The notes: a model not told the origin generated them from the sequence alone. 41,355 nucleotides of DNA from Enterococcus faecalis 13-SD-W-01 (GCA_000415185.1 KE351685.1:55223-96577); one strand, 5' to 3'; numbered from the stretch's first letter, positions 16,918 to 26,422 are shown. A program made the numbers and translations.

Positions 16918-17001
16918 TGACCTCTCTTCTAAATTGTATCGAAGCTGCACCAAATACCAAAGCATATTGTCTTATATTTTTGGCAAATAGTACAATTTTT
17001 A

Positions 17002-17030
17002 TTGACAAAAAAAATATTGCCCTCTATGAT
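17002..17030 (+). promoter_or_regulatory. tyrS promoter
   Basis: TTGACA (17002-17007), a 17-nt spacer and TATGAT (17025-17030), just before the T-box leader. Confidence 0.85.
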
Positions 17031-17044
17031 TGTACTAGTTGGAT

Positions 17045-17269
17045 AGATAACAAGATGTTGAATGGAACGAAGTAGGGATAAAGCCAATGTTTCAGAAAGC
17101 TAGTGGCTGCTGCGAACTAGCACATGCTTTAAAACGAAGTACATTCCAGGAGTCTTTGACAGAAATGTCACGCGGCAGCGTTAAATGCTTGAGTGATACG
17201 TTTTTACGTATAAATTGGGTGGTACCGCGATTTTTCGTCCCTTGGCTGTTTTTGCCAAGGGATTTTTTT
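17045..17269 (+). promoter_or_regulatory. T-box riboswitch (tRNA-Tyr) of tyrS
   Basis: A leader with T-box landmarks: a stem I region with AGAAAGCTAGTGGCTGC, a candidate specifier codon TAC (17140-17142, tyrosine) in GAAGTACATTCC, and the conserved T-box GGGTGGTACCGCG (17217-17229), whose TGGT can pair with the ACCA end of tRNA-Tyr. It is followed by a terminator. In the class, uncharged tRNA stabilises the antiterminator and turns on the synthetase gene. Confidence 0.93.
17238..17269 (+). terminator. T-box-controlled terminator before tyrS
   Basis: A 9-bp perfect stem TCCCTTGGC/GCCAAGGGA (17238-17246 with 17254-17262) followed by seven T. Confidence 0.92.
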
Positions 17270-17342
17270 ATTGCAGTCCCGTACAAGTTTTACAAATAAA
17301 AACAGCAATTGCTTGTTAAAAAATAACTAGGAGTGGAAAAGA

Positions 17343-18599
17343 ATGAATATCATTGACGAACTAACATGGCGCGACGCCATCAATCAGCAGACAAATGAAG
17401 AAAGACTTCGCGAACTTGTTGAGGAGAAAAGTATTTCTCTTTATTGCGGTGTAGATCCTACTGGCGATTCTATGCACATTGGCCACTTGATTCCTTTCAT
17501 GATGATGAAACGATTCCAGCTTGCTGGACATCATCCATATATCTTGATCGGCGGCGGAACAGGTACGATCGGCGACCCAAGCGGAAGAAAAACAGAACGT
17601 GTCTTGCAAACGATGGAACAAGTGCAGCATAACGTTGATGCACTGACAAATCAAATGCGCAAACTATTTGGCGAAGGTGCAAACATCACATTTGTGAACA
17701 ACTATGACTGGTTGTCAGAAATCTCATTACTTGAATTTCTAAGAGATTACGGAAAACATTTCAATATCAATACAATGTTAGCTAAAGATATCGTTTCAAG
17801 TCGTTTAGAAGTAGGTATCTCCTTTACAGAATTTACTTACCAAATTTTACAATCGATCGACTTCCTTCATTTATACCGTACCCATGATGTACAATTGCAA
17901 ATCGGAGGAGCAGATCAGTGGGGGAATATCACTGCTGGATTGGATCTTTTGCGTAAGTTGGAAGGCCCAGAAGCAGAAGGATTTGGTTTGACGATCCCAT
18001 TGATGCTGAAAGCGGACGGTACGAAATTCGGTAAAACAGCAGGCGGCGCGATCTGGCTTGATCCAAAGAAAACTTCACCATTTGAATTCTATCAATTCTG
18101 GTTGAACCAAGATGATCGCGATGTAGTGAAATACTTGAAATTCTTTACGTTCCTTTCACAAGAAGAAATCGCTGAATTGGAGAAAAAAGTAGCAGAAGAA
18201 CCTGAAAAACGTGAAGCACAACGCCGTTTAGCAGAAGAAGTAACGACATTTGTCCACAGTGAAGCAGAACTGAAAGAAGCACAAAAAATCACAGAAGCAT
18301 TATTCTCTGGCAACATCAAAGAATTGACAGCAGATGAGATTGCACAAGGTTTTGAAAAAATGCCGAATGTTGAAATCTCAAGCCAACCAGAAAATATCAT
18401 CGAATTGCTGGTCGCAACAAAAATCGAACCATCAAAACGTCAAGCTCGGGAAGATGTTAAAAACGGAGCAATCCGCATCAACGGAGAGCGTGTCACAGAC
18501 TTGGAATACATGATCGATCCATCTGAACAATTTGATGGCCGATTCGTAGTTATCCGCAAAGGAAAGAAAAAATATTTCTTGGCAAGAGTTGTGGACTAA
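17343..18599 (+). CDS. tyrS: tyrosyl-tRNA synthetase
   Basis: A 418-residue cytoplasmic class I aminoacyl-tRNA synthetase that charges tRNA-Tyr. Seen: HIGH (45-48), the GGADQWGNI tyrosine-binding segment, a KMSKS-type loop KFGKT (228-232) and a C-terminal S4 RNA-binding domain (about 350-418). Length is normal for bacterial TyrRS. AGGAG precedes the ATG. It is a single gene under its own T-box and ends at a strong terminator. Confidence 0.97.
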   Translation: MNIIDELTWRDAINQQTNEERLRELVEEKSISLYCGVDPTGDSMHIGHLIPFMMMKRFQLAGHHPYILIGGGTGTIGDPSGRKTERVLQTMEQVQHNVDALTNQMRKLFGEGANITFVNNYDWLSEISLLEFLRDYGKHFNINTMLAKDIVSSRLEVGISFTEFTYQILQSIDFLHLYRTHDVQLQIGGADQWGNITAGLDLLRKLEGPEAEGFGLTIPLMLKADGTKFGKTAGGAIWLDPKKTSPFEFYQFWLNQDDRDVVKYLKFFTFLSQEEIAELEKKVAEEPEKREAQRRLAEEVTTFVHSEAELKEAQKITEALFSGNIKELTADEIAQGFEKMPNVEISSQPENIIELLVATKIEPSKRQAREDVKNGAIRINGERVTDLEYMIDPSEQFDGRFVVIRKGKKKYFLARVVD

Positions 18600-18610
18600 T
18601 CCTATAAACG

Positions 18611-18653
18611 AAAAAGAACAGCTGCACATTTACTGTGCGGCTGTTCTTTTTTT
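18611..18653. terminator. terminator between tyrS and the PBP gene
   Basis: An 18-bp stem with one G.T pair (18611-18628 with 18634-18651) and a 5-nt loop; A-rich 5' and T-rich 3', so it can serve both convergent genes. Confidence 0.9.
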
Positions 18654-18665
18654 ATGCAGTAAAAA

Positions 18666-20717
18666 TCAATTCAAGGTGTTCAAATAGTTGAGTAAAGCAT
18701 CGCTGTGATTTGCAGCGCTTTGGCCTTCGCCGCGATCTTCTAAGAAGTTGACCACAAGATAGTTCTTTTTCTCTGGATTGAACGCGAACAAGAAGCTGTT
18801 TTCTGTTCCTTTTTCATCTTGTTTTTCTTTGATTTCGGCTGTACCTGTCTTAGCGGCTAATGGGATACCTAAAGCAGCTAAGTTGTGCGCCGTTCCATTT
18901 GGATCACTGACGACGGCTTGCATATCGGTCGTAACAGTGGAGGCAGCATTTTCTGAAATGACATTTGCTTTTGTTTTTGTTTCGTCAGAAGCAAGGATTT
19001 TTGGATAAACTAGTGTACCGTTATTTGCAAAAACGCTGTACATTGTTGCTTGTTGGATCGGATTGATCAAAAGCTCGCCTTGTCCGTAACCAGTGTCAGC
19101 CAGTAAGACTTCTTTATCCAATTTTCCGTCATTAGAGATTTGTGCCGGATTCATAGCAATCGGCAAGTCTAATTTTTCGCCAAAAATAAATTTGTCTAAA
19201 CCATCGATAAAGGTTTTTGCCCCCATTTTCAATGTTTGTTGAGCCATATAGATGTTATCTGAATAAACTAAAGCTGTTTTTAAATCAACAGCACTTTGTG
19301 TATCCGAAACACGTGTGACTTCATAACTTCCCCAAGAAGAATCTTTTTGCCATTTCAAGCCGTTGATTTGCAGTTGTTCACTAGGATCAATCGTTCCTGC
19401 ATCTAATCCAATCGCAGCTGTAATGGTTTTAAAAGTAGAACCGGGAGCGTAACGATTCGTAAACCGGCTTGTGAATGGATGTGCCTCGTCATTGCTGTAA
19501 GCATCATATTGTTCTTGTGAGATGCCGTGTGCCATTAAATTAGGATCATAACTTGGTGAGCTGACCGCAGCTAAAAGATCGCCATTTTGCGGATTTGTCA
19601 CAACTGCAGAACCTTTTTGATTATCAAGTTCTTGGAAAGCCAATTGCTGCGCTTGGCTGTCGATCGTCAATTGCACATCTTCGCCGTCTTTTTTCTCTAC
19701 TTGAGTCAAGACTTCTTTTTCATTTCCGTCTGCATCTGTTACTGCTAAGGTACCGCCAGAAGAACCGCGAAGCTTTTCATCAAAACTTGCTTCTAAGCCT
19801 GTTTTTCCAACAACACCGCTGCTTGGAAGATCAGGATTTTCTTTGATATCGTCAGCACTGATCGTTCCGACATAACCCACTAATTGTGCGGCAGCTTCTT
19901 TTAATGGATAGTAGCGCATCGTCACGGTCTGTGTTGTCACGCCTGTAGGAAGTTCAGTTATGGCTTCGCCCAGCTCCAACGTTTTTAGTGGGACAAAGTA
20001 GTCATCTTGGACCCAGCTTTGACTCAAAGCATCATTGATTTCTTGTTCAGTCAATTCGTATTTTTCAGCAATTTGTTTGATATTCGCTGTTTTTTCGTCA
20101 CCGCTGCCTAATTTGTTAGGAATGACACCGATTTGATCGAATTCTTGATTGACGGCCAATTCTTTGCCGTTTCTGTCGGTGATGGTTCCGCGTGCAGGTT
20201 CATCGACGCTGATTGATACTTTATCTTGACCGCTCATTTGAGGAAAGATCAAATTTGGTGCCCATTTGATGCGCGGCTGTCCGTCTTCTTCTGTCAAAGT
20301 CCCTTTATAATCTAAATCTTTCAATTTTCCTAATGCAGTAGTCATGGAAAGAGTGTAAGTAAACGTATATGTATCTTGATCTTTTTTTACTTTCAGATCT
20401 TTGACATCAATATTCTCTGCGGTGATCCCTGAAAAAATCGTTTGATACTTGTCTGCGATATCTTGTGTTGCATAATCGCTGTTTTCAGATTTTTTACTGG
20501 AAACCAGCTGATCTAAATCATCGAATTTCTGCTTTTCAAGATCTTTTGTGAACTTTTCTGCGACTTGTTTGTTTTTCTCCAGCTGCTGGTTTGTTTGATA
20601 AGCGGTAAATCCGAAATATCCGCCTCCGAGAAGCAATAGAGCGGCAATTCCTCCGCCGACCCAAAGTCCTGTTGATTTTTTTGAACTTTGCTGCCGGTTG
20701 CTGCTTCGACTTGTCAT
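18666..20717 (-). CDS. class B penicillin-binding protein, PBP5/Pbp4-like (low-affinity type)
   Basis: A 683-residue membrane-anchored D,D-transpeptidase that cross-links peptidoglycan. Order: cytoplasmic Ser/Arg-rich tail, one membrane span (about 18-40), MecA-N/NTF2-like domain (about 45-155), PBP dimerisation domain (about 165-330) and transpeptidase domain. Active-site motifs are S427-T-F-K, S486-D-N and K623-T-G-T. Long stretches (YAPGSTFK, LKWQKDSSWGSYEVTRVSD, AAKTGTAEIKEKQDEKG) are the same as or close to my recollection of E. faecium PBP5, but the N-terminal half is clearly different. It may be a second member of this family or this species' only one. GGAGG precedes the ATG on the minus strand. 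No ftsW or psr gene is adjacent, unlike the E. faecium pbp5 locus. Confidence 0.93.
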   Translation of the reverse strand: MTSRSSNRQQSSKKSTGLWVGGGIAALLLLGGGYFGFTAYQTNQQLEKNKQVAEKFTKDLEKQKFDDLDQLVSSKKSENSDYATQDIADKYQTIFSGITAENIDVKDLKVKKDQDTYTFTYTLSMTTALGKLKDLDYKGTLTEEDGQPRIKWAPNLIFPQMSGQDKVSISVDEPARGTITDRNGKELAVNQEFDQIGVIPNKLGSGDEKTANIKQIAEKYELTEQEINDALSQSWVQDDYFVPLKTLELGEAITELPTGVTTQTVTMRYYPLKEAAAQLVGYVGTISADDIKENPDLPSSGVVGKTGLEASFDEKLRGSSGGTLAVTDADGNEKEVLTQVEKKDGEDVQLTIDSQAQQLAFQELDNQKGSAVVTNPQNGDLLAAVSSPSYDPNLMAHGISQEQYDAYSNDEAHPFTSRFTNRYAPGSTFKTITAAIGLDAGTIDPSEQLQINGLKWQKDSSWGSYEVTRVSDTQSAVDLKTALVYSDNIYMAQQTLKMGAKTFIDGLDKFIFGEKLDLPIAMNPAQISNDGKLDKEVLLADTGYGQGELLINPIQQATMYSVFANNGTLVYPKILASDETKTKANVISENAASTVTTDMQAVVSDPNGTAHNLAALGIPLAAKTGTAEIKEKQDEKGTENSFLFAFNPEKKNYLVVNFLEDRGEGQSAANHSDALLNYLNTLN

Positions 20718-20745
20718 TTCAATTCCTCCAATATTCTCTGATGCA

Positions 20746-20774
20746 GTTTCACTGAAACAGGAAGCAACCTGTTT
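20746..20774 (-). promoter_or_regulatory. overlapping hairpins in the PBP leader
   Basis: GTTTCA/TGAAAC (20746-20758) and AAACAGG/CCTGTTT (20755-20761 with 20768-20774) share bases 20755-20758 and cannot both form. They lie in the expected 5' leader, downstream of a TATACT box read on the minus strand. No regulator is known to me; this may be chance. Confidence 0.4.
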
Positions 20775-20888
20775 AGTTTTTCTTAGTATAGCTCATTCCT
20801 TCACGAAAATACAGAAGTAGTAAAGGTTATTTTTGTTTTATATCACATATTTATGTTAAGGTAAAAGAAAAAGCATGTGAGGTGGATC

Positions 20889-21119
20889 ATGATGGAAGAA
20901 TCAGTCTTTTTTAACTTAGGAAATGCACTTGCCTCAAGCAAAGACACCAAAGAATTGATGCGAACAGTCCAGATAGAACAAGATAAACGCGGGAAAAAAG
21001 GACGTTTCGTCATTGTGGAAGATGAAGAAAACAATGAACAACTGCTTTTTGAATTGCCAGAAACATTGCCATCAAAAGAGCACGGAAAAGAATTTAAGGT
21101 AAAGAAAATCATTGAGTAG
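20889..21119 (+). CDS. small conserved-looking protein of unknown function
   Basis: A 76-residue, highly charged, soluble protein with no signal peptide or membrane span (MEESVFFNLGNALASSKD at the N-terminus, KRGKKGRFVIVEDEENNEQ in the middle). I do not recognise the family. GAGGTGGATC lies immediately upstream of two in-frame ATGs (20889 and 20892), which supports real translation; the GTG at 20877 sits on this site and is rejected. It is divergent from the PBP gene and followed by its own strong terminator. Confidence 0.75.
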   Translation: MMEESVFFNLGNALASSKDTKELMRTVQIEQDKRGKKGRFVIVEDEENNEQLLFELPETLPSKEHGKEFKVKKIIE

Positions 21120-21153
21120 TGTTTTCTGATTGAAAATAAAACAAGTAAATACA

Positions 21154-21189
21154 AAAGAGACCAGGACTTGAAAAAGTCCTGGTCTCTTT
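21154..21189. terminator. bidirectional terminator
   Basis: A 16-bp perfect stem (21154-21169 with 21174-21189) with a 4-nt loop between the small plus-strand gene and malR. Confidence 0.9.
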
Positions 21190-21193
21190 GCTG

Positions 21194-22207
21194 TTATTTC
21201 TGGATTGGGATAACTGTTTCTCTTTTGATCAATTTGTGCGGTACGACGAATCGGACACCATTTGTGAAATCTTCGTGGATTTGTTCCCGCAATTTTTTCA
21301 TCGCTGCGCGCCCTAATTCTGAGATATCGATATCGATACTTGTCAAATAAGGGTGAGTGAGTGTCGCGAAAATCGAGTTGTTGAAGCTGATCACAGAAAG
21401 CGTGTCAGGAACGGAATATCCATACATCTCAGCTAGCTGCATGGTCCGCAATGCAAAAATATCATCAATGACGACCAATGCCGTTGCTTGGGAAGAAGCA
21501 AGGACATCTTCAAAGTCTAAATAATCTTCCGGTTGTTCCAACGCAACGCTTGGAAAGGCGGGCAGAGAGGCAAGCATCATTGCTTTTTGATAACCAAAAT
21601 AACGTTCAAAATACAAACTTTCGTGGGTCGTATTCGTAACGAAAAGAATGTTCTTGTGTCCATTCTGGATCAAAAATTCTGTTGCTTGCTTACCTAAAAG
21701 CTGATTATCATTGTCAACATATACGATATCATTTTCATTTTTGTAAGGCTGACCGATCAGAGTGAAAGGAATGTTATTTTGGTAAAGATAATCGATAACA
21801 GGATCATCGCTGTCAGAATAAACAAGGATAAATCCGTCTACTTGTTTTTGCAAGTGCATCCGCTGTACATTTTCAAGAAGCAGGTCGAAACTTTTTGCTG
21901 TAGCTACAGCTGTCGTCATATCGTAAAGCCGCGCTTCTTCGTTGATTGCTTCTAAGATTTCCAAATAGAAAGGGTTGCCTAATCGTTCTTTTGAATCTAA
22001 AGGAGGCAAGATAACGCCAATCGCGCTTGAGATCCTTTTACCAAGATTTCTGGCAGTAATGTTTGGAACATAACCAAGTTCATCCATGACTTTCCGGACT
22101 TTCTTTTTCGTTGCCTCAGAAATACTTGGATGGTCGTTGATTACTCTGGAAACAGTGGAAGTTGCGACACCTGCTTTTTTAGCGACGTCTTTTACTGTAA
22201 TCGTCAT
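21194..22207 (-). CDS. malR: LacI-family maltose regulator MalR
   Basis: A 337-residue DNA-binding repressor: N-terminal LacI helix-turn-helix (TVKDVAKKAGVATSTVSRVIND), hinge helix near 50-60 and a periplasmic-binding-protein-like sensor domain. The frame is open 56 codons further upstream into galM, but the start at 22207 has AAAGGAG 7 nt before it and gives the usual LacI N-terminus. It is the last gene of malP-pgmB-galM-malR, 19 nt after galM. LacI-type palindromes lie on both promoters of the locus at 26213-26228 and 26423-26438 and are its likely targets. Confidence 0.92.
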   Translation of the reverse strand: MTITVKDVAKKAGVATSTVSRVINDHPSISEATKKKVRKVMDELGYVPNITARNLGKRISSAIGVILPPLDSKERLGNPFYLEILEAINEEARLYDMTTAVATAKSFDLLLENVQRMHLQKQVDGFILVYSDSDDPVIDYLYQNNIPFTLIGQPYKNENDIVYVDNDNQLLGKQATEFLIQNGHKNILFVTNTTHESLYFERYFGYQKAMMLASLPAFPSVALEQPEDYLDFEDVLASSQATALVVIDDIFALRTMQLAEMYGYSVPDTLSVISFNNSIFATLTHPYLTSIDIDISELGRAAMKKLREQIHEDFTNGVRFVVPHKLIKRETVIPIQK

Positions 22208-22226
22208 CTTTTTTCTCCTTTCTTCA

Positions 22227-23234
22227 CTAGGATGCAGTAAATGTATAGATTGTTCTGCAAGTCTTGACTTGTCCTGGCGCCAGCTCAGAAGAACCCCATT
22301 GCGGAAAATTGACAAGATCAGGGAATTCTTGCGGTTCAATGGCGATTCCGTAGTTGGAATGCATTGCTTTTCCATTTATCTTGAACGTGTCTTCAAAGCC
22401 TGTCGTAGAGAATAATACCATACTTTTATTTGTTGTTGCTACAGCTAACTTTCTGCCGGATTCCTTTTCCTGCAGATGAAGGCTGGGATGAGTCAGTTTT
22501 GGTTCAGCTAAGACAAAAACATCATCCAGCCCATGTGGATAGGCAGAAAAAATCTCTGAGAATCCCGTGTTTTTTTTGAAAGGAAGGGGAAGGTCTTTTT
22601 CGGGAAGGATTTCTCCAGTAGGCAAAAGTTCTTTGTCTAAAGATAAGATTCCTTCTAAATCAACGGCTAATTCATGTGTATAAAGATCTCGTTTTCCATC
22701 ACCAGAAAGATTGAAATAGGCATGATTTGTCGGATTGACGATCGTTTGCTGGCTGCTTCGGGTAGAAATCGTCATTTCCAACTGATTCCCGCATAAACGA
22801 AAACGAGTCTCCGCATAGATAGGACCTGGATAGCCGGAAATATCATCAGTTAAAGAAAATAAGGCACTTACAGCATCCGCTTCTTCAATGATTTTGACTT
22901 TCCAATAACGATGGGCCCAGCCCTTTGAACCGCCGTGGATATGATGTTCGCCGCAATTTTTTTCGAGAGTATGTTCTTTCCATTGTGCATGGCGGATTCT
23001 TCCAGCGACTGGTCCAATGGTAGCACCAAAAAAACTTTGGTCGTTCAGTACATCTGAAAACTCATCGTAGGAAAGAAGGACGTTTTCTTTTTTTCCTTGG
23101 CGGTCGGGAGCGAAAATCTGGTGGAGACGTGCACCATAATCAAGAAGAATGACTTCTAAAAAGTCATTCTTCAAAGTGATTTTTTTTAATTTTCCATCTG
23201 CAACTGTTTCGATAGCAGCTTTAACGTTATTCAT
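22227..23234 (-). CDS. galM: aldose 1-epimerase (mutarotase), maltose operon
   Basis: A 335-residue enzyme that interconverts the anomers of glucose and related sugars. Seen: [11 protein letters not shown] and [12 protein letters not shown], holding the two catalytic histidines, and [10 protein letters not shown] with the catalytic glutamate. In the maltose pathway it equilibrates beta-D-glucose and other products of the phosphorolysis route; in E. faecalis the corresponding gene is called malM. It overlaps the end of pgmB by 8 nt, which suggests translational coupling. Confidence 0.93.
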   Translation of the reverse strand: MNNVKAAIETVADGKLKKITLKNDFLEVILLDYGARLHQIFAPDRQGKKENVLLSYDEFSDVLNDQSFFGATIGPVAGRIRHAQWKEHTLEKNCGEHHIHGGSKGWAHRYWKVKIIEEADAVSALFSLTDDISGYPGPIYAETRFRLCGNQLEMTISTRSSQQTIVNPTNHAYFNLSGDGKRDLYTHELAVDLEGILSLDKELLPTGEILPEKDLPLPFKKNTGFSEIFSAYPHGLDDVFVLAEPKLTHPSLHLQEKESGRKLAVATTNKSMVLFSTTGFEDTFKINGKAMHSNYGIAIEPQEFPDLVNFPQWGSSELAPGQVKTCRTIYTFTAS

Positions 23235-23883
23235 GACGATCTGCCTGCTTTAAAAAATCAAAGGTAAGATAAGTGGTATCCGGAACGATGGGAAATCCTT
23301 CGCCAAGATCTTCTTTGCGTCCAACGCCGATTGGAAAAGCACCGCTTGCTTGGACGGCTTGGATGCCTGCTTTTGCATCCTCGATCCCGATACAATCCGC
23401 TACTGGAAGTCCGATTTCTTCTGCAGCCAGAAGGAAAATATCGGGCGCTGGTTTGCCTTGATGGACTTTTGCCGGATCAGCAATGGCATCGAAATAATCA
23501 GAAAGACCTAATTTGTCGAGTAAAAATGGACCATTTTTGCTGGCAGAGGCTAAAGCGATTTTAATATTTTCTTCTCGAAGCTGCTTTAGAAGCGGCAAGA
23601 TACCTGGAAATACATCTTTTGGTGTGATTTCTTGGATCATTTCTAGATAGTAGCTGTTTTTTCGGTGCGCTAATTCTGCAAATTCTTTAGGATCAGGTTT
23701 CTTTTCGCTCAAAGCTAAAATCTTTCGCAAAGAGTCTTCTCGGCTGACTCCTTTTAGACTTTCGTTAAAAGTACGGTCAATCGTGATCCCTAATTCTGAA
23801 CCAAGTTTTTTCCAGGCGCGATAATGGAATTCTGCTGTGTCAGTGATTACGCCGTCTAAATCAAATAAAACACCTTTAAACAT
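23227..23883 (-). CDS. pgmB: beta-phosphoglucomutase
   Basis: A 218-residue cytoplasmic HAD-superfamily enzyme that converts beta-glucose 1-phosphate from maltose phosphorolysis to glucose 6-phosphate. The N-terminus [15 protein letters not shown] has nucleophile D8 and acid/base D10, numbered as in the lactococcal enzyme. [10 protein letters not shown] and GIEDAKAGI are the later HAD motifs. It overlaps malP and galM by 8 nt each. Confidence 0.95.
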   Translation of the reverse strand: MFKGVLFDLDGVITDTAEFHYRAWKKLGSELGITIDRTFNESLKGVSREDSLRKILALSEKKPDPKEFAELAHRKNSYYLEMIQEITPKDVFPGILPLLKQLREENIKIALASASKNGPFLLDKLGLSDYFDAIADPAKVHQGKPAPDIFLLAAEEIGLPVADCIGIEDAKAGIQAVQASGAFPIGVGRKEDLGEGFPIVPDTTYLTFDFLKQADRHE

Positions 23884-26170
23884 TGAGTTTCTCCTTTCTC
23901 AAAGGAAGCGATAATGTATCAGAAAGCAGTTGTTCTTCGCCATAAACAGTCAATTCAAGAGGAGCGCCGTCAAGCAATTCAAAGGTCAATTGGTTGTTGG
24001 CTACAGAAACAGAGAACAAACGACCGCGATAATTGATGTGGAAAGAGTAGCCATTCCAAGTTTTCGGCAAGAAAGGTGCAAACCGCAATTTGTCATCTGT
24101 TGTTTTCATTTGCGCAAATCCTTGAACGATTGCAAGCCAGCTGCCGGTCATTGATGTAATATGCAATCCGTCTTCTGTATCATTGTTATAGTTGTCCAAA
24201 TCAAGACGAGCTGTCCGCTGATACATCTCGACTGCTTTTTCTTCCATTCCTAGTTCCGCTGCTAATATCGAGTGGATGCAAGGAGAAAGGGAAGATTCGT
24301 GGACAGTCATTGGCTCATAGAAATCAAAATTGCGCTGCTTTTCTTCTAAACTAAAGTTATCGCCAAAGAAGTAGATTCCCTGCAAAACATCTGCTTGTTT
24401 AATGAAGCATGAACGTAAAATTTTATCCCAAGACCAATGCTGGTTCAACGGCAATTCTTCCGGTAAAAGGTCAGCGACAGGTTTTAATTCTTTATCTAAA
24501 AATGTATCATGCTGGACAAAAATCCCTAAATCTTCGTCAACTGGATAGTACATGTTTTCTGTAATTTCTTTCCAATGTGCCAATTCTTCCTCAGCGATTG
24601 AAACAGCTGCTTCTTCAGCAAATTTTTGATACATCGTACGTGTGTAATCTAACACCCAAGCAGCAATCGTGTTTGTATACCAGTTGTTATTGATGTTGTT
24701 CTCATATTCGTTTGGTCCAGTGACGCCGTGGATCATGTATTTGCCGGCACGTTTCGAGAAGTGGACACGGTCAGCCCAGAAACGAGCGATCTCTGCCAGA
24801 ACAGCTAAACCTTCTTTTTTCAAATAGTCAGTATCGCCTGTATAGTTTGTGTAATTATAGATAGCATAGGCGATTGCGCCATTTCGATGGATTTCTTCAA
24901 ATGTGATCTCCCATTCGTTGTGGCATTCGACACCAGTAAAAGTGACCATTGGATAAAGCGCGCCTTTCAAGCCTTGCTGCTGCGCATTGTGTTGCGCTTG
25001 AGGTAGTTGATTATGGCGATATTTCAAGAGATTTTTCGTCACATCCGGTTTTGCTAATGCAAGATAAAGCGGTACGGCATATGCTTCTGTATCCCAGTAA
25101 GTAGCGCCGCCGTATTTTTCGCCAGTAAATCCTTTCGGGCCAATGTTCAAACGGTCGTCTTCGCCGTAATAAGTCGAAAACAGCTGGAACAGATTGAAAC
25201 GAATGCCTTGTTGTGCTTCTTCATCGCCATCGATCTGAACATCCGCTAAGCGCCAGCGTTTTTCCCACGCTTCGTTTTGCTGTTTTTTTGCTTCGTCATA
25301 TGGAAGTGTTTTTTCTTGAAGGTAATCGATCGCTTGGGCAGCTTGTGCTTCTTTTGGCACATCTCGGCTTGTCAATACAACGATTTCCTTGTCTAAAGTA
25401 ATACGTTCTCCTTCTTCTAAATCAGCAGAATAGGTTGCATTTACTGCAAGTTTTTCTGAAGTATATTCTGGTGTGATCAGTGTTTGATTCACAAAATGAC
25501 GCATGGCAGCAGTGACTGTAAAACGATCGATCCCAAAATTATTAGGAATCGTTTTTGTTGTTAAAAAGCCGATCTCATCCTTTGTTCCGTTCGCAACAGG
25601 CTCCCAAAAATGTTCTTCGTAATTGCTGTCTTCGTTGCGTACATCGCCATCTAATTTAGAAACAAATTTCAAAGAACCTTTACCTTGGATCATTTCCGCT
25701 GAAATCCGAACATAAGCCATTTCTTTATCGGTGATACTCAAAAAACGTTCAAAAGAAAAACGAACTTTGCTTTCAGCAGTACTTACCGTAAATGTTCTGG
25801 AAAGAACACCATTTTTCATATCTAATTCTAAGTAAAAATCTTCTGGCTCTATCACAGCTAAATCGATTTTTTCACCATTAAGATAGATATCTGCTGCGAT
25901 AAAATCAACTGCATTGATCACTTTGCCGAAATATTCAGGGTAACCATTTTTCCACCAGCCGACACGTGTTTTGTCAGGATACCAAACGCCAGCTAGGTAA
26001 GTTCCTTTGTGATGGTCGCCTGAGTAAGATTCTTCAAAATTCCCGCGCATACCCATGTAGCCGTTTCCAATACTAGTTAAAGATTCTTGTAAGCGGAGAT
26101 TTTGTTTATCAAGTGTATGTGTCGTGATTTTCCATGGATCGATTTGAAATAAACGTTTGATATGTTTCAT
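23876..26170 (-). CDS. malP: maltose phosphorylase (GH65)
   Basis: A 764-residue cytoplasmic phosphorylase that splits maltose with phosphate into glucose and beta-glucose 1-phosphate. The (alpha/alpha)6 catalytic domain carries GPNEYENN with E488, the position of the catalytic acid (E487 in the Lactobacillus brevis enzyme as I recall). The N-terminal beta-sandwich contains [13 protein letters not shown]. Length matches the family. GH65 also includes trehalose and kojibiose phosphorylases; the malR/malT context favours maltose (or maltose 6-phosphate-related use). GGAGG precedes the ATG. It is the first gene of its operon, driven from the promoter with an operator in its spacer. Confidence 0.93.
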   Translation of the reverse strand: MKHIKRLFQIDPWKITTHTLDKQNLRLQESLTSIGNGYMGMRGNFEESYSGDHHKGTYLAGVWYPDKTRVGWWKNGYPEYFGKVINAVDFIAADIYLNGEKIDLAVIEPEDFYLELDMKNGVLSRTFTVSTAESKVRFSFERFLSITDKEMAYVRISAEMIQGKGSLKFVSKLDGDVRNEDSNYEEHFWEPVANGTKDEIGFLTTKTIPNNFGIDRFTVTAAMRHFVNQTLITPEYTSEKLAVNATYSADLEEGERITLDKEIVVLTSRDVPKEAQAAQAIDYLQEKTLPYDEAKKQQNEAWEKRWRLADVQIDGDEEAQQGIRFNLFQLFSTYYGEDDRLNIGPKGFTGEKYGGATYWDTEAYAVPLYLALAKPDVTKNLLKYRHNQLPQAQHNAQQQGLKGALYPMVTFTGVECHNEWEITFEEIHRNGAIAYAIYNYTNYTGDTDYLKKEGLAVLAEIARFWADRVHFSKRAGKYMIHGVTGPNEYENNINNNWYTNTIAAWVLDYTRTMYQKFAEEAAVSIAEEELAHWKEITENMYYPVDEDLGIFVQHDTFLDKELKPVADLLPEELPLNQHWSWDKILRSCFIKQADVLQGIYFFGDNFSLEEKQRNFDFYEPMTVHESSLSPCIHSILAAELGMEEKAVEMYQRTARLDLDNYNNDTEDGLHITSMTGSWLAIVQGFAQMKTTDDKLRFAPFLPKTWNGYSFHINYRGRLFSVSVANNQLTFELLDGAPLELTVYGEEQLLSDTLSLPLRKEKLNV

Positions 26171-26205
26171 TGTTTTCCTCCTGTAGTGTGACTAATGATA
26201 AGACA

Positions 26206-26235
26206 ATCATAAACGCAACCGATTGCGTAAGTCAA
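26206..26235 (-). promoter_or_regulatory. malP operon promoter
   Basis: Read on the minus strand: TTGACT (26235-26230), an 18-nt spacer and TATGAT (26211-26206). The MalR-type operator fills the spacer. Confidence 0.75.
26213..26228. promoter_or_regulatory. LacI/MalR-type operator O1
   Basis: ACGCAACCGATTGCGT is a 6+4+6 inverted repeat lying exactly between the -35 and -10 of the malP promoter, so a bound repressor would block RNA polymerase. Confidence 0.8.
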
Positions 26236-26386
26236 TATAAAAATTTCCAAGAATAGGAACTTTTTGATGAAATGTTGTTACAATCCAGTCTTAAAAGGGG
26301 TTCTTTTAGAAAAAAATAGCTTACAAAAAATCAGCTTATATAACAGAACAAAAGAAATCGACGAGGAAAAACATAAAAATAAAGCA

Positions 26387-26415
26387 TTTACAAAACAGAA
26401 AAGGAGAGATATAAT
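26387..26415 (+). promoter_or_regulatory. malT promoter
   Basis: TTTACA (26387-26392), a 17-nt spacer and a perfect TATAAT (26410-26415). Confidence 0.8.
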
Positions 26416-26422
26416 GATTCCA

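Noticed and set aside
22208-22375. N-terminal extension of malR (56 codons)
   Set aside because: It overlaps galM coding sequence, and the standard LacI start with its own ribosome site is at 22207.
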